64,000 bases of DNA. Source: Undaria pinnatifida. Lineage: Eukaryota; Sar; Phaeophyceae; Laminariales; Alariaceae. Under the pieces are notes generated by a model, which was not told the origin of the DNA, did no database searches, and saw only the letters and a program-made list of their open reading frames with translations. Every line of letters starts with the position of its first letter. The stretch's first letter is position 1. This document shows positions 22,501 through 34,154 of the stretch, piece after piece. The stretch covers positions 6,541,919 to 6,605,918 of the forward strand of contig JABAKD010000016.1 of the NCBI GenBank assembly GCA_012845835.1, in the 5' to 3' direction. A program made the translations under genes and the position numbers.

Positions 22501-25500
22501 GTCAAACAAGTTAGCACTGGCGTTGAATCTACAACTACCAACGAGTTAGCATTGGGTTTGCAACAAGCACGATTAACATTACTAGCCCAACAAGTTATCA
22601 CTGGGTTTGCACGAACCGGGCGTTGGCGCTATACAAATAAAAGGTATGCGAAGAAAAGGTACAAGAGGCACGAAGAGAAACTAGAGGAAGGGAGCGGCCC
22701 AGGGGGGGGGGAAGGGGGGGGGGGGCGTACTCATTTGTAGCATGTCTCAGTCATCTGACCATTGACCGCGCACCCCTTTGGAAACCGAGCACCGTTCATT
22801 CCTACTCCTAATAAAGACACCTCCGACATGTGGGCGCTCATTACGCTTTTTTAATATACTACTAAAACATTTTTGCTTATCCTACTGTATCCCCTTCCTG
22901 TTTCGTCGTCTGTGGCCACCATCTATCTCCTAGGATAGCTATCGTTTTCTCGCTACTCTCTAGTCCACCAAAACTCCTCCATGTCACATTCGTCTAATTT
23001 CCTCGTTTGCTTCAGCACATCCCGTTCCTCCTTGTATATTTCACATCCTCCTACTATGTGAGTCCTACTCTCTAATGTTGTGCCACACGGGCACACATGT
23101 GCATCCACGTCCTCCTCCTCCCGACTACATGGTACTGGTATATATATTTCTTCTTTCTGGTAGGTGCAGGTCCCGTACGCGAGATCGCAGTTTCAGTTAT
23201 TTTGCGTAGTCCATTGGGTCGTGCAAATATGTTTTCATTCCAATATCTTCCCTCAACCCCCCGTACATCTCTCAAGTGTTTCTCCTCTTTCACCTTATTT
23301 CTTAGCGTTTGCCTTTCTCTCTCCTCTATCCTTTACTTCATTTTCGTTTTGTACCCGACAAACTTCTCTATGGGCAGTACCTCTTGGTTTTCTAAACCCT
23401 TCCAAATTTTCTCCACAACGTTATCCCGTCGTATTCCAGCTCGCCCTTTTGTTTTTTTTCTCCCATACAGTCTTGTCAGCTATGGGTGGCAACCTCTTTT
23501 CTGGCATATTCCTTACTTCATATTGTCGTTTCAACTTCATCACGTCTCCGTTTTAAGTGGGCACATTCCTATTGAATAGTTCTGCTCTTAATACTGTATT
23601 ACTCGTCGTACTCGAGCATCCTAGAATATTTTAGCTGCTGTCATCTGCATTGTTTCCAGTTGTTTTACGAGTTAAGCGTTCCCTTCCCATGCTTCTCCTG
23701 CACACCTGCTACTTCAGGTTGGTACAATCACATTAATCAGAATATATATTTTAATCCTAGTACGATCAAGGTGCGAATCTGTTAGTATCGCATCAATCTT
23801 GCCTACCTGTGCTTACCCTTTCCTATTACTTTCGCTACGTGTGTATCCCAAGAGCAGTCCTTTGAGATCTCTACGCCAAGGTACGTACACTGGCCTACTG
23901 AACTACAATCGGTAGGTCATATTTTCCACTTCCAATTGAAATTTACCGGATTCACCTTATCTTCGTTACATACAACTACTGCTACTACTACTGCGCACTT
24001 TTTTACGTTCGCTGTCCCTCTTAATTTCCTAGTGTACTCTAGTGCCTTCCCTATCTGTTGCTGCAATCCTTCGGGTGCTTCTGATATCCCCCCGAAATCA
24101 TCCGCAAACATTAACCCCGACACCGTATCTTCCTTCCCCCATTGTGACTTCTTGGTTTGCCGCTTCGACTGCTACTATCATGTCATTGATACATACCTTG
24201 AATAGATTGGGTGATAGTGTACATCCCTGCGCAACTCCTCGTAGAATACCAACATGCTTATTTGCTTCCCCGTCCAGCATCACAGCACTTCTCGCACATT
24301 CCGTCATATTTCATCATTCTTCACATCCTCTGATCCCAACTCCCCACATATCTTTCCACTTGTTTCGTCCTTCTCCAACATTGTTCCCATTCTATCGTTC
24401 GAAATCTTACAGGGGCAGGGGGGGGGGGGGCAAGGGCACATTGAACCATGGAAGCTCGTCATCCCCCTCGAAACTCAACGTAGGCCTGCCGGCGACAGAT
24501 ACAAAGATCGGAGAGGCGTCCATGTAATTTATACATCAAACGGTTACCGTGATTGATACGTTGAGCGTTTGCACGTTTGCCGCTCGCGACACTTCAGGCG
24601 TTCGCCACCAAATACGCTCTTATAGGTACAGACATGCCAAAGCGAAATCTCGATCTCGCAGGTGACGCGTACTTTTGTGATTGTTTAAAAAAAATGTAGA
24701 TTGCATCGAGGTGGGAGAGACGGGTTGTTCGCCTTCCAATCCCACTGCCTCTTCGCAATGACCATGACTACGGTAGGCTGGGTACCCCCTTTTTTTTAAC
24801 TGGGTTTTATTTGAGCCACTCGCCCAAATACGACAGGCGATTTTAAAAATAATTTTCAAGGACGTCAGCCGTGAGTTTGACGAATTTCAGGTCAATACTC
24901 ATCTTTGCAAGCTGCGTTGTTGGTACTCGTAATATACTATATGAGTGAGTTTTTATTGGGAGGTGTCTTGTTTTTTGTCCACTCTAATGGTAAGTATTGG
25001 CATTTATACTTTAGGTGGAGAATATTGAGCTAGGTAAAACATCACATCTATTTTAAAAAATTATTACCGTAGTTTCCACTACACTGCTTTATCATATGTA
25101 TGGTAGGCGGTTTATTTTGTTTTTTTTCCCCCGGGGCTTTATCGGGAAGAGCACGAAAACATTTGTTCGGCGCGGTGTAGCTAACTCTTCACCGGCGGTT
25201 CCATGCGGCACACACAAAAAACAGCACGACAGCTTCAACACCACACAGAAATAGGGGGAGTCACTCGCGCCAGTGACCCCGAGGCCCTGCAAAATCAGGT
25301 CCCAAAAATGATCCCCTTGCCACAGCTGTACGGCCCAATCCGCTACAGCAGTTCTTCGGCGTGTCAACAAGTGCATCCAAGGCATGCCACGGTAGAGGCG
25401 CGCCTAAATTCTACGAAGGTCCCATTTGAGGAGTTCTATTCCCCGCCCAAAAACTCACTTTGAGAAAAAATGAAAGCACATACCGCTGAGCAATCCCATG

Positions 25501-28500
25501 GCCTACATAGGTATGGTACACAACTAAGAACACTATAATAAACCACATGGAGTATTCCTTATTCCGGCGATGATATAGGAGAGTTGCTCAGATAAGCAGG
25601 TCCGTCAGTAAAAAAATGTGTGCTTCCAAATGTTGCACATGCGTCAGCTGTGAGTTCGATCACTTCAGAAGGGTCGATACTCATATTTGCAAGCTGCGCG
25701 ATACTCCATCAAAAAAGTATTTGGGCCAAAAACGGCTCCCTCTATCCAAGCGCACATCTTCCTTGACCTTGACCTTGACCTTGATGGAGCCGTCAAGCAA
25801 CGCACACACACAGCTACAATCCTTGACCTCGACTTTGACCTTGCTGGAGCCGTCAACAACGCATACACATTGATGACGGCTACAATCCTTGACCTCGACC
25901 TTGACCTTGCTGGAGCCGTCAACAACGCACACACTTGACAGCTACAACCCTTGACCTTGACCTTGACCTTGCTAGAGCCGTCAAGCAACCCACACAACTT
26001 GACAGCTACAAATCCCGTGCCGCGCGAGTTCCACCCTAGCGACATCTGCGACTATATCATTTTAAAGGTGTTTCAATGACGACCCTCCCGCCCTTGTTTT
26101 TCACAGGACATCCCATGTTTCACAAGCTATTCAGTGCTTCATAGGCTATCCAATGTTTCACAGGCTATTCATTGTTTCACAAGCTTACTCAATATTGCGC
26201 AAGCTGTCCAACGTTTCCCAAGTTCGCCATCGAACGATGCTGTCATACCTTAATCTTGTCGTTGCTGCTGAAGCCGTCAAGCTGATTCAGCAGCTCGAGC
26301 ATCGTCCGCTGCACCTCCCTGTCCCCCGACTGCTCCCCGCCGAACCTCTTCGTTCCGATGGCGTCCAACTCGTCAATGAATATGATCGCCCCGCCCTACA
26401 CGATAAGAAAAAGAAAAAAAAAATGGCCTAGGGAAATAAACAATGGCTCACCCCTGTTAATCTTATATACAATTGTCGGCGTCCAACTCATCATGAAGAT
26501 TACCACCCCGCTCTAGACCACAAAAACCAAACGAACACGACCGTTGGCACTTATGGGTGCATGTGTGGTAATCTTCACGCTTCCCTGGCAGGAAAACGTC
26601 AGTTTGACGGAATTTATGCATCGCGCACGTCATGAAGAACCCTCTATCAAAACGCGAATACTGCTGTTTGTCGAGTTTACCCTGAACGCCCGGGGTACTA
26701 TACTGAAAGGAGCCAGGTAGTCTTCGATTCCAGATTTCCTGTGAACACGGAATAGCTCACGGCGACGATGAATATAATGCGAACAATACGAACAACAACA
26801 ACAACAAAAGTAAGCGGACCTTGGCCTGGTCCTTGCACTTCTCCTTGGCCAGCTCGAACGCATCACGCACAAGCTTCGCTCCGTCCCCAATGAACATCTG
26901 ACACGGGCAAGAGGAAACAAGCAACGACGGAGAAACGCGATGAATATTTTCAAAATTTCATCCACGTTTTTGGGGCGTAATTACTCGAAGTTAGAATGGG
27001 AAACGTAGTTCAGTACTGGAGAGGTTAAGCTTAGGCCTTCGAAGTTGCCATAAACGAGGTTGGTGAGTCTGAACACGCGCTGTGAAGCGATTAATCTATC
27101 TCGACGTAGAACGTACAAGCAAGGGCGCATGCGAGGTTAGTGAGTCTGAACACGCGCTGTCAAGCGATCAAACTACCTCGACGTAGAAAGTACAAGCACG
27201 GGCGCGTGTGTGTCAGCCAAGAAGCCCAGTATCCAGATTCCAGCCACGCAACAAAATATGGTTTTCGCAACAAAATATGGTTTTCGCTGGGTGGCCACTC
27301 CTTCGGTCCAGCTCCATCGGTCCAGCTACAAAATCGACGGCAGCGATAAAGCCGCCCGGCACGTGAGGGTAAAAGGCGCCTTGAGCTTAACATCCAAGAA
27401 ACGCTTCTACTTCAACTGTCGCACACTAAACCCAAGTAGTCTGTCCCAACAAACGAGGGGGCATGTTTTACAGGGGGGGGAGTTAAGCTGATCCTTCGCG
27501 GCTGCGATGGAACAGCCCCTCGGCTATTAAAATACCTGCACGAGCTGGGGGCCCGCGAGCTTGAGGAAGATGGCGTCCGTTTGCTTCGCGCAGGCACGAG
27601 CGAGCAAAGTCTTTCCTGTCCCGGGCGGACCGTGCAGCAGGATGCCCTTGGGAGGGCGGATGCCGATGTTGTCGAACATGTGCTTGTGGGTCATGGGCAA
27701 CACCACGGCCTCAATCAGCTCCTGAATCTCCTTGTCCAAGCCTGGCGGCCGAGATATTTGATTGGTTTGGATGTGGCCGTTACCATGACCATGGAGGGAA
27801 GGGAGGGGTGGGGGGTGGGGGGGGGACGAAAACAAGGAAGAGCGAGCGAAACCGAATTAGGAAACGGTGGAGAAGCGCGTGGGGGGGGGTGGGGGAGTGC
27901 ACGACGCGAGGAGACGGAACGCAAGGCTCCCAGCCGCGCATACATTGCGCATATTTCACGACAAACACTGACGCAAGCTTCTCCAGCCTCACCTCCGATA
28001 TCGCTGTACTCCTCGGTAGGTTTCTCATCCACCTCCATGGCCTTCACGCGGTTGTCGTATTCCGCAGGCAGCTTCTCCAGGATAAGGTAGCTGTCCTTGT
28101 TCGTCCCCACAAGGTCTCCCGGTGTGAGCTCGTCCGTCGGGACCAGACCGGGCACCGGAAGATAAATCGTCTGCCAAAAAGCAGGCCGGTTACAATATGT
28201 ATACTCTCTTTTAGAAGTGCCCCTATACCCGCTACCCCGACCCCCGTACTACTAAAAACTACCTGGTACGACTGCAGGTACTGTAGAGCACACGCACATG
28301 CTCTGCCAAAAGAAGGCGGGTGCTATTTTTTAGAAGTGCACTCACGCTTCGAGACACAGTAACAAATGCTTCGAATCAAAGTAAAGTGCTGAATGCGATA
28401 TTATATCGTTTGTCGCTCCCCAGCTACGTGGGCACGCCAGACCAACGGACCACCTTGCAATTTTTGGGCCGGTAAAACGGAGGGGACAGGCAGGCACGGG

Positions 28501-31500
28501 CAGACTTCCCTGACCAAAGTACCAAAATAATGTTTTCAACCAAACCAGCGATGCCTCCGGCCGTTAGCAAACCCTACCTGACGGGTCGACGTTTTCATGA
28601 CGGCGCTCTTGGCCTGTCTCGTGGCATCAATATCTTGCGCGCCACCATCTTCCTCCTCCTCCTCAGGGTCGTCCTCAGGATCCAATATCTGATAGTGAAT
28701 CCCGTTACCCAAGCCAAGCGAAAGCAAAAATGAGAGCAACCTCGAAAATGAGGGCAAACTGAATGCCAGAGCAAACGCAAAAGCACAAGCGAAAGCGCAA
28801 CCGAAGCGGGAAAGAAAAAAAATGCAAAATGGTCTCCAGTCCCGACGTTCAAAACGCCCGAGCACGCCACCGCCACGCTCGCCAACAAACCGGCCACCAC
28901 CACCCCCCTCACCACCTCCTCCACCACCACCACCACTACCACCACCACTCTATCACCGCCACCACTATCAATACTATCACCACCACCACCACCACAACCA
29001 CCCCAACCCCAACCCCAACCCCCTACCACCCCGACCTCCACGAACACCGCCATCGCCACCACCATCACCACAACCCACCGCTCACCACCGCCCACCCCCA
29101 CGCCCACCACTACCGCCATCACGCCCCACGCCCACCACTACCGCCATCACGCCCCACCCCCACCCCACCGCCCACCCCCACCCTCACACCCCCACCACCA
29201 CACCATCCCCACTACCACCTGCACCACTATTTTCTCGAGATAATACCCGACTTGTCTGTTCACCTCCACGACGTTCCCTACTAGCCAAGGGAGCTGCTTG
29301 TTAAGCTTGATCTTCTCCTTGTTCTCCCTGATCTTCTCTTTCTGATAAAAAGTCGCGCCGTCGGGTAAAAGTCACCAAGAACGGTTTCCACAGGAAACCG
29401 GGGCACGTCGGAGTGCGGGGGTCGGGGTAGCGGGTATAGGGGGGAGCATGCTGATCAGCGCCGCGTAGAGCTTCCCCGCCATGAGCTTCGAAATTCAAAG
29501 GTTTGCATGATAAGAGCACGCAAGCACACCGCATTGCGATTGTGAAACTGGCAGTCGACGGGTATACAAAATATAAAGTAGAAAAAACACAACACACACC
29601 AACGCAACAGCACTCTTCCGAGATTATGCACACACTGCCACCTGCATTCCAGTGGTCACATGAAAGCCTCAGGTTTGTACGCCTGAACAATTGCTTAGGC
29701 GTACGGACCTGAGGCTTTCATGTGAACAATTGCTCAGTTGTCTCTGTCCACACCGACAGAGACGGAGCTAAGCGATTGCTTAGGCGTACGGACCTGAGGC
29801 TTTCATGTGACCACAGTAACGTAGGTGGCAGTGTTTGCATGTATGATATCATGCCACCGTAGGGGTCCACAAGGAAATCATGAGGTTCCTCAGTTGAAGG
29901 ACTTCTATACTGATTCGATACTGACTCTATACTGACGCGATAGTGACTACAGACTAGTGAACGTGCAACGCGATGAACAACGGCAGGGCCTATTCCTAGT
30001 TACAGCAACGAGCAATATCGTCAAACACAAATGACCTTCCAGCGACAGCGACAATGGGTGGTTTGATATTAGCAGTGTAGTTGCGTGTAACAGAGTGAAA
30101 TAGAGTGTTAGCTGAGGAGCCCGGTCAGACAGACCGGTTTTGGCCAAAAAATGCTACCATGCATCATATCATGTCACACCCTCATCGCACCACGCGTACA
30201 ACTCCCGAGGGCTCCGCCGAGCGGGAACATCGCGAACGGGGAGATAAGAGAAGTGGGTGCGAGTGCGGTGCAGTGCGATAGGGGCACGGTTGTGCACTAA
30301 CTAGGCTGGAAACCCACTCGCGAACACTTCGCTGATGACAGTTAGAAATGTCCTTGCGAACGGGTTCATAGAGTACCAACAGCTACCCCTGGTATACTAT
30401 ACCAGGTATAAATAGTATGGCGAATCGTACGTACACGACATCAGCGCAAGACAGAAGACGCGCCAAGCGCCTTCCTGCTGCTGCCCCTACTACAGCACAA
30501 CAGCGGGGGGCTCCCAACAGTGCCGGTATGTGCCAGCCCAAAATATCGGCACTATTCAGGGCACTGGCACTATCCAACCATCACAATTGGGAGACCCCCA
30601 CTGTAGTACCTATTAATAGTGCAACACGGGCGCAGGAAGGTTCAAGGTCGCACGATATAGCTTGGCGAAGCACGTCCTGCATTATACGGAGCATGTGTTA
30701 ATGGCTGACCTGAGTTGTGCTCTCGTGTCGGATGCGGTCTGTATCGCTCCGCATGATGCGGATCTCGTTGTCCAGCAGTCGCATGCGCTGTCGCAGCTCC
30801 TCCGAACCCATCTGCGCAGGAAACATACAAACGGGAGTTTGACAACCAAGGAAAAACGGGAGTGTTGATATTATATTCATATCATACCTGCGGCGTTACG
30901 TTCACCGTGCAAGTCGGCGTCATCGGTGGCACCAACACAGAAATCATTTCATACATAGGACATATCACGATCTAGATCATCTACATCAGTTAGGTCATTT
31001 AGATCATTTAGATCATTTAGATCCTGTATTGGTCTTTGGGACCAAAACGCAAAATATTCCACACATCGCGCAGACCACGATCTACAGTAGATCATCTAGA
31101 TCCTATATCGGTCATGGTAAATTGTGCACGATCTCTTCAAAACAGATCCAACCCAGGAAACATGTACTGGATCATTCAGAGCATCCGGATGTCACCCGAT
31201 AGCATGATCTGTAAGCCATGCAGATAATATAGACCAGGGTTAGGTCTGCCCTCAAATACATAGATCATACAGATCATAAAGATATAGGTACGGACCTGGT
31301 CTGTCCCATGTGTCAAATTTACAACGTACACCCAAGCGACATAGATCCTATAGATCATATAGATCATAGGTACGGACCTGGTCTGTCCCATGTGTCAAAT
31401 ATTAATGTTTACAACGTACACCCACGCGCGGCCGCGCTGCGCGAGAGCGCCATGGGCGGGTTCCTGTGTCGCAACAACATACATTGCTGTACTGCATACC

Positions 31501-33789
31501 TGTATATCATAGCGTGTTAAAGTCTACACCCGATATACGAACGCGCCGGTAACGTCCGCTCTACTGTATTCTATCATATGGATATGAGCAGGTTGTGCCT
31601 CGTGAGGGGGGGCATGGCAGATTGTTCCCCACCATGATACTGCTGTGCCCTAAAACGTCAAGTTTCTGCACAACGAAAAACAACGAAGCCCGAAAAGGAT
31701 CGACGAAGCGAATAGTGGGAGATATCACATCCTTATCCTGCGCTTGTTTGAAGGTGGCATTGCCGACTTTGGCCAATCCGCGTCAATGGTCCAGTAAGTA
31801 CGCCTTGTGTACGACGTTACCTGGTACACCGTATAAAGCGCAAATTGACACACCCCCTCAGACAGTGTTCCCAGCTGATTTTCTCCACAGCAGGGAGAGT
31901 GCAGACGCCGAGCGATGCGCCCAAGGAACGAAATCGACAATGTACATATCTCCAAAGTCACCACTTTCGATTCGTGTACCCCCCTTGTTGTCGGAGAAAT
32001 CGTCTCTGAAGTTCATCCCGGGGGTGTGTGTGTAATCTTGCGTGTTTTATACGGCATACGAGGCACCTGGGATCATATATCATGCCCGCAGCTTTCAAGA
32101 TGCTGCAAGGTCTCCACCGCTGCACATCTATTGCGTTGTGTTTGGAAAATACTGCAAGGTCCCCTCCTCTGCACTCTTGTTGCATTCATTGCTGTGTTTT
32201 CAATACGCTGCAAGGTCTCCACCACTGCACTCGTGTTGCATTGCTGTGTTGCTTAGCAATGCAGCAGGGGTGCCACGGTCGAGACCTCGTAACAGCTTGA
32301 AAGCTACGAGTATTATATACCAGCTGCCTCGCTACCGTACACTGGTACGTCGTGTACATGCTCTATTTATTTGTACTTCAAGGCGTACTGGCTGGACCAT
32401 TGACGCGTCTTGCACTATAACACAGAAGGAGTGAAGTGGTGGAGACCTTATTACAACTCGAAAGCTATAATGCGAGTGTGATGTTAGGTGCCTACTGCTG
32501 CTGTTGGATCTTGTGTACCGCAGCACCGCAGCATGAAATCACGAAACAACTCTGGTTCGTGGGCCAAAGACTTACTTTGAAGGCTACTCGTACACGTAGT
32601 GCGTAGTGGTCGTTTTATTTCCAGTACAAACAAGGAGCATGACGAGCGGGTTGATAGAGAGACTCCTCGCGCAACAACCCTGTACGTGCACAGGAACAGA
32701 GACGCCAAACTGTCTTGCGCCAAGGGCAGAATTCTCAAGGGATCAATCGAGGTATATTGTCTGTTGGGACGCTCTTATCACTACCAGGTACAAGGTACAA
32801 TGAATGGTACCAGTATATCTTCACGAGCGAGACGACGGGCGATACGAATGATCGAATGATACCATATGAAAGCGGGGTTGGTTATCATTAGGATCGGGCG
32901 TTGCGAACGCTAAGCTTGGCATTCTCAAATTGGATCGTACTGATCACGCGTCGGACAGATCCCTCTTGGTCATCTATATGATCTGTCTTTCAGGGCAGAT
33001 AGATTCCTGGTTACTATTAATACGATCTGTATGGCCTAGATCACGTTGCCGGATGAGAGCCGGATTATCTGTACGATCTAGCACGTGTTTACTGGGTTGG
33101 ATCTGTACGACACAGATATTTCACGATATGTCACACCGAGGTATTTAGGATTTAGATTATCTACATGATCTAGATCGTGGTCTGTCCGATCTGTGCAAGA
33201 TTGCAGATTTCAGGATGCGAAAGCTACTTGCAAGCTTCGGCATACCCGCAAAACTTGGCAGTCTCGCTCCGCCAGACAACGAGAAAACGTGGATTGTGCA
33301 CGCCCAATGCCAGCCATTTTTTTCCGCTTCGCCTCGCCTCTACAGCATGCACGTGTCCCTCGCAGTTAGCAACCAGCGGGTAAATCGTTGATGGATTGTG
33401 GTCCTCGGCCTTTAGCGTGTGGCCTGTGCACCGTGGGTCGTAGGTCTACTTTCTGCTGCGAGTGATACACGAACACAACCTGTACGAAGTAATCTGGAAC
33501 AAGAAGGCCGCACAACCTAGATAGAGATCGTAGCCGTCTAGTGTATATACACATCCAGAGTCAAGAATAAGAAAACGCAGAAAATCGCGGTCATTGCCCA
33601 CACAGAGTCTTCCGAAGAACAACAACCGCACTCCCAACTCCAACCGCGCAATGCAAAGCACTGCTGCAATCTACTTGCTTGCTGCACCTTCATAATCTCC
33701 TCATCTAGCTGATCAGCCTCGTCTCCCCAAATCTCCTTCGATTCCAAGTCAGCCGACGCACCCGAGGCCGGCTGTTGCGGGTCTGCCAT
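19538..33789 (-). CDS. RPT5: 26S proteasome regulatory ATPase subunit RPT5 (PSMC3), 11 exons
   Basis: AAA+ ATPase of the 19S base ring that unfolds substrates and opens the 20S gate. Exons in gene order: 33789-33688, 30811-30710, 29341-29264, 28688-28578, 28170-27993, 27741-27536, 26897-26820, 26395-26249, 20958-20808, 20083-19971 and 19615-19538. They total 1,344 bp, giving 447 aa (human PSMC3 is 439), with GT-AG borders and consistent phases throughout. Residues 1-130 hold the N-terminal coiled coil ([16 protein letters not shown]) and the start of the OB part. Walker A is GPPGTGKT (228-235), Walker B is [11 protein letters not shown] (Asp293, Glu294), sensor ATN lies at about 338-340, and arginine fingers RSGR at 351-354. 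The C-terminus LDYYA is the HbYX motif that docks into the 20S alpha ring. The Asp/Glu-rich exon 4 matches the acidic loop of the family. Introns occupy 90 percent of the gene; intron 8 is 5.3 kb and holds a MULE and a LINE relic. Confidence 0.97.
20641..20745. repeat. Dispersed repeat N (second copy at 531-640)
   Basis: TCGGATAGTCAAGACGGCAC, then GTCCAACATATAACTGGTTG and GTGACTCAAGTCTTGCCG, align in order with TCAGATAGTCGGCACATCC, CGACAAATAACCAGTTGGTG and CCTCAAATCGTGCCG at 541-630. A nearby hairpin CGGCTGATGATCAGCCG lies at 20453-20470. Confidence 0.5.
21340..22451. mobile_element. Mutator-like (MULE) non-autonomous element with 9-bp target duplication
   Basis: Length 1,112 bp with terminal inverted repeats of about 97 bp. 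The left end GGGGAGTGATAATCTCGCAG and the inverted right end GGGCAGTGATAATCTCGCAG stay nearly identical through CCCACGGGGACATATAA and GGGTTTCCACC. The 9-mer TTACACATG stands directly outside both ends (21331-21339 and 22452-22460). Long inverted repeats with a 9-bp duplication define Mutator-type elements. The interior holds a tandem duplication of about 185 bp (about 21470-21640 and 21650-21810) and CAGCAG repeats, with no transposase. It lies in RPT5 intron 8. Confidence 0.9.
22735..24440 (-). mobile_element. Decayed LINE fragment (reverse transcriptase and C-terminal part)
   Basis: Read on the minus strand it shows RT motif B as [13 protein letters not shown], motif C as MFADDF, then [16 protein letters not shown]. 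The C-terminal cysteine motif CPCG...[14 protein letters not shown] and [17 protein letters not shown] follow. Stops and frame changes break it. The 5' end is cut at a G-rich tract near 24420-24431. It inserted in the same orientation as RPT5, in intron 8. A related fragment lies at 46205-46895. Confidence 0.8.
24848..25025 (-). mobile_element. Small mobile unit carrying core repeat A (about 180 bp)
   Basis: Inverted and collinear with 62080-62260: TTTCAAGGACGTCAGCCGTGAG, CAATACTCATCTTTGCAAGC, GAGTTTTTATT, GTCCACTCTAATGGTAAGT and TTTATACTTTAGGTGG appear in the same order. The 62080 copy interrupts another repeat, so the unit moves as a block. Confidence 0.6.
25640..25705 (-). repeat. Core repeat A, diverged copy
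   Basis: GTCAGCTGTGAGTTCGATCA followed by GTCGATACTCATATTTGCAAGCTGCG matches the repeat A core. It lies just upstream of the 25757 minisatellite. Confidence 0.5.
25757..26010. repeat. Minisatellite, about 65-bp units with CCTTGA sub-repeats
   Basis: Four units, each CCTTGACCTTGACCTTG(A/C)T, then GGAGCCGTCAA, then CACAC and AGCTACAA. The sub-repeat CCTTGA is itself repeated two to four times per unit. It lies in RPT5 intron 8. The next 110 bp (26105-26215) hold a weaker roughly 23-bp repeat of TGTTTCACAAGCTATTCA type. Confidence 0.75.
28865..29225. repeat. Long CCA/CCCCA tract in RPT5 intron 3
   Basis: About 360 bp made almost only of C, A and some T on the plus strand (CCACCACC, CCCCAACCCC). 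The transcribed RPT5 RNA is therefore G-rich here (GGTGG and GGGGTTGGGG). The open frames it produces are only His/Pro or Gly/Val repeats. Confidence 0.8.
29629..29841. mobile_element. Small foldback element (MITE-like hairpin), about 210 bp, in RPT5 intron 2
   Basis: The arms CACACTGCCACCTGCATTCC and AGTGGTCACATGAAAGCCTC on the left are matched inverted by CCTGAGGCTTTCATGTGACC and TAGGTGGCAGTG on the right. A third copy of GAGGCTTTCATGTGA (about 29711-29725) lies inside. The TTTGTACGCCT/AGGCGTACGGA steps extend the stem. Confidence 0.65.
30960..31440. repeat. AGATCAT-rich repeats and tandem duplication in RPT5 intron 1
   Basis: Many TTTAGATCAT or ATAGATCATA steps are followed by a duplication of about 100 bp: GGTACGGACCTGGTCTGTCC and ATGTGTCAAAT, then ACAACGTACACCCA, at about 31288-31335 and 31370-31424. 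Weaker GATC-rich stretches recur at 32930-33190 and 37530-37720. Confidence 0.65.
31500..33600. other. Rest of RPT5 intron 1: repeats, no gene
   Basis: Contains a threefold repeat CTGCAAGGTC(T/C)CCACC(G/A)CTGCAC at about 32103-32230 and GATC-rich sequence at 32930-33190. Open frames here are short and without known domains. Confidence 0.55.
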
Positions 33790-34154
33790 CCTCACTCGTC
33801 ACCACCAACGGCCGCACACTTTTATCCCCTATGAACTCAACCAAATGGTTTGCTCACTAGCGCTGGCTCTCGGGTCAGACTTCGCTTGCGGGTGTGCTGC
33901 TGGTGCCGGGTTTGTTCGATAGAAGCTCAGCGTGGAGTTCCATTCCCGACAATGAGCTTTTCTTGCAGGGGGAAAAACACATGCCAGTATTGTCTTAAAT
34001 ATAAAGCCATTTTTATTCATTTTAATATACCTAGTCAAAATGTTTTATGTTTGAGTCCAAGTTGGTACAAGTACAGTATCGGACAGGACTCAACTCTAGT
34101 GCGACGTGCGACAAACACAGATAGCACCAAAGTTAAGCTAGCAAGGACACACCG
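33790..34154. promoter_or_regulatory. Bidirectional promoter interval, RPT5 / GGTase-I beta
   Basis: The RPT5 start codon (33789, minus) and the geranylgeranyltransferase start codon (34155, plus) are 365 bp apart, so both promoters must lie here. No canonical TATA box is obvious. AT-rich stretches lie at 33995-34045. Position is the only evidence. Confidence 0.6.

Noticed and set aside
25665-26045. Frames of 83 to 126 codons with repeated Val-Lys or Asp-Leu strings
   Set aside because: Products of the 65-bp minisatellite.
28763-29304. His/Pro-rich frames of 160 to 173 codons
   Set aside because: Low-complexity CCA/CCCCA tract inside an RPT5 intron; conserved RPT5 exons lie on the other strand at both sides.
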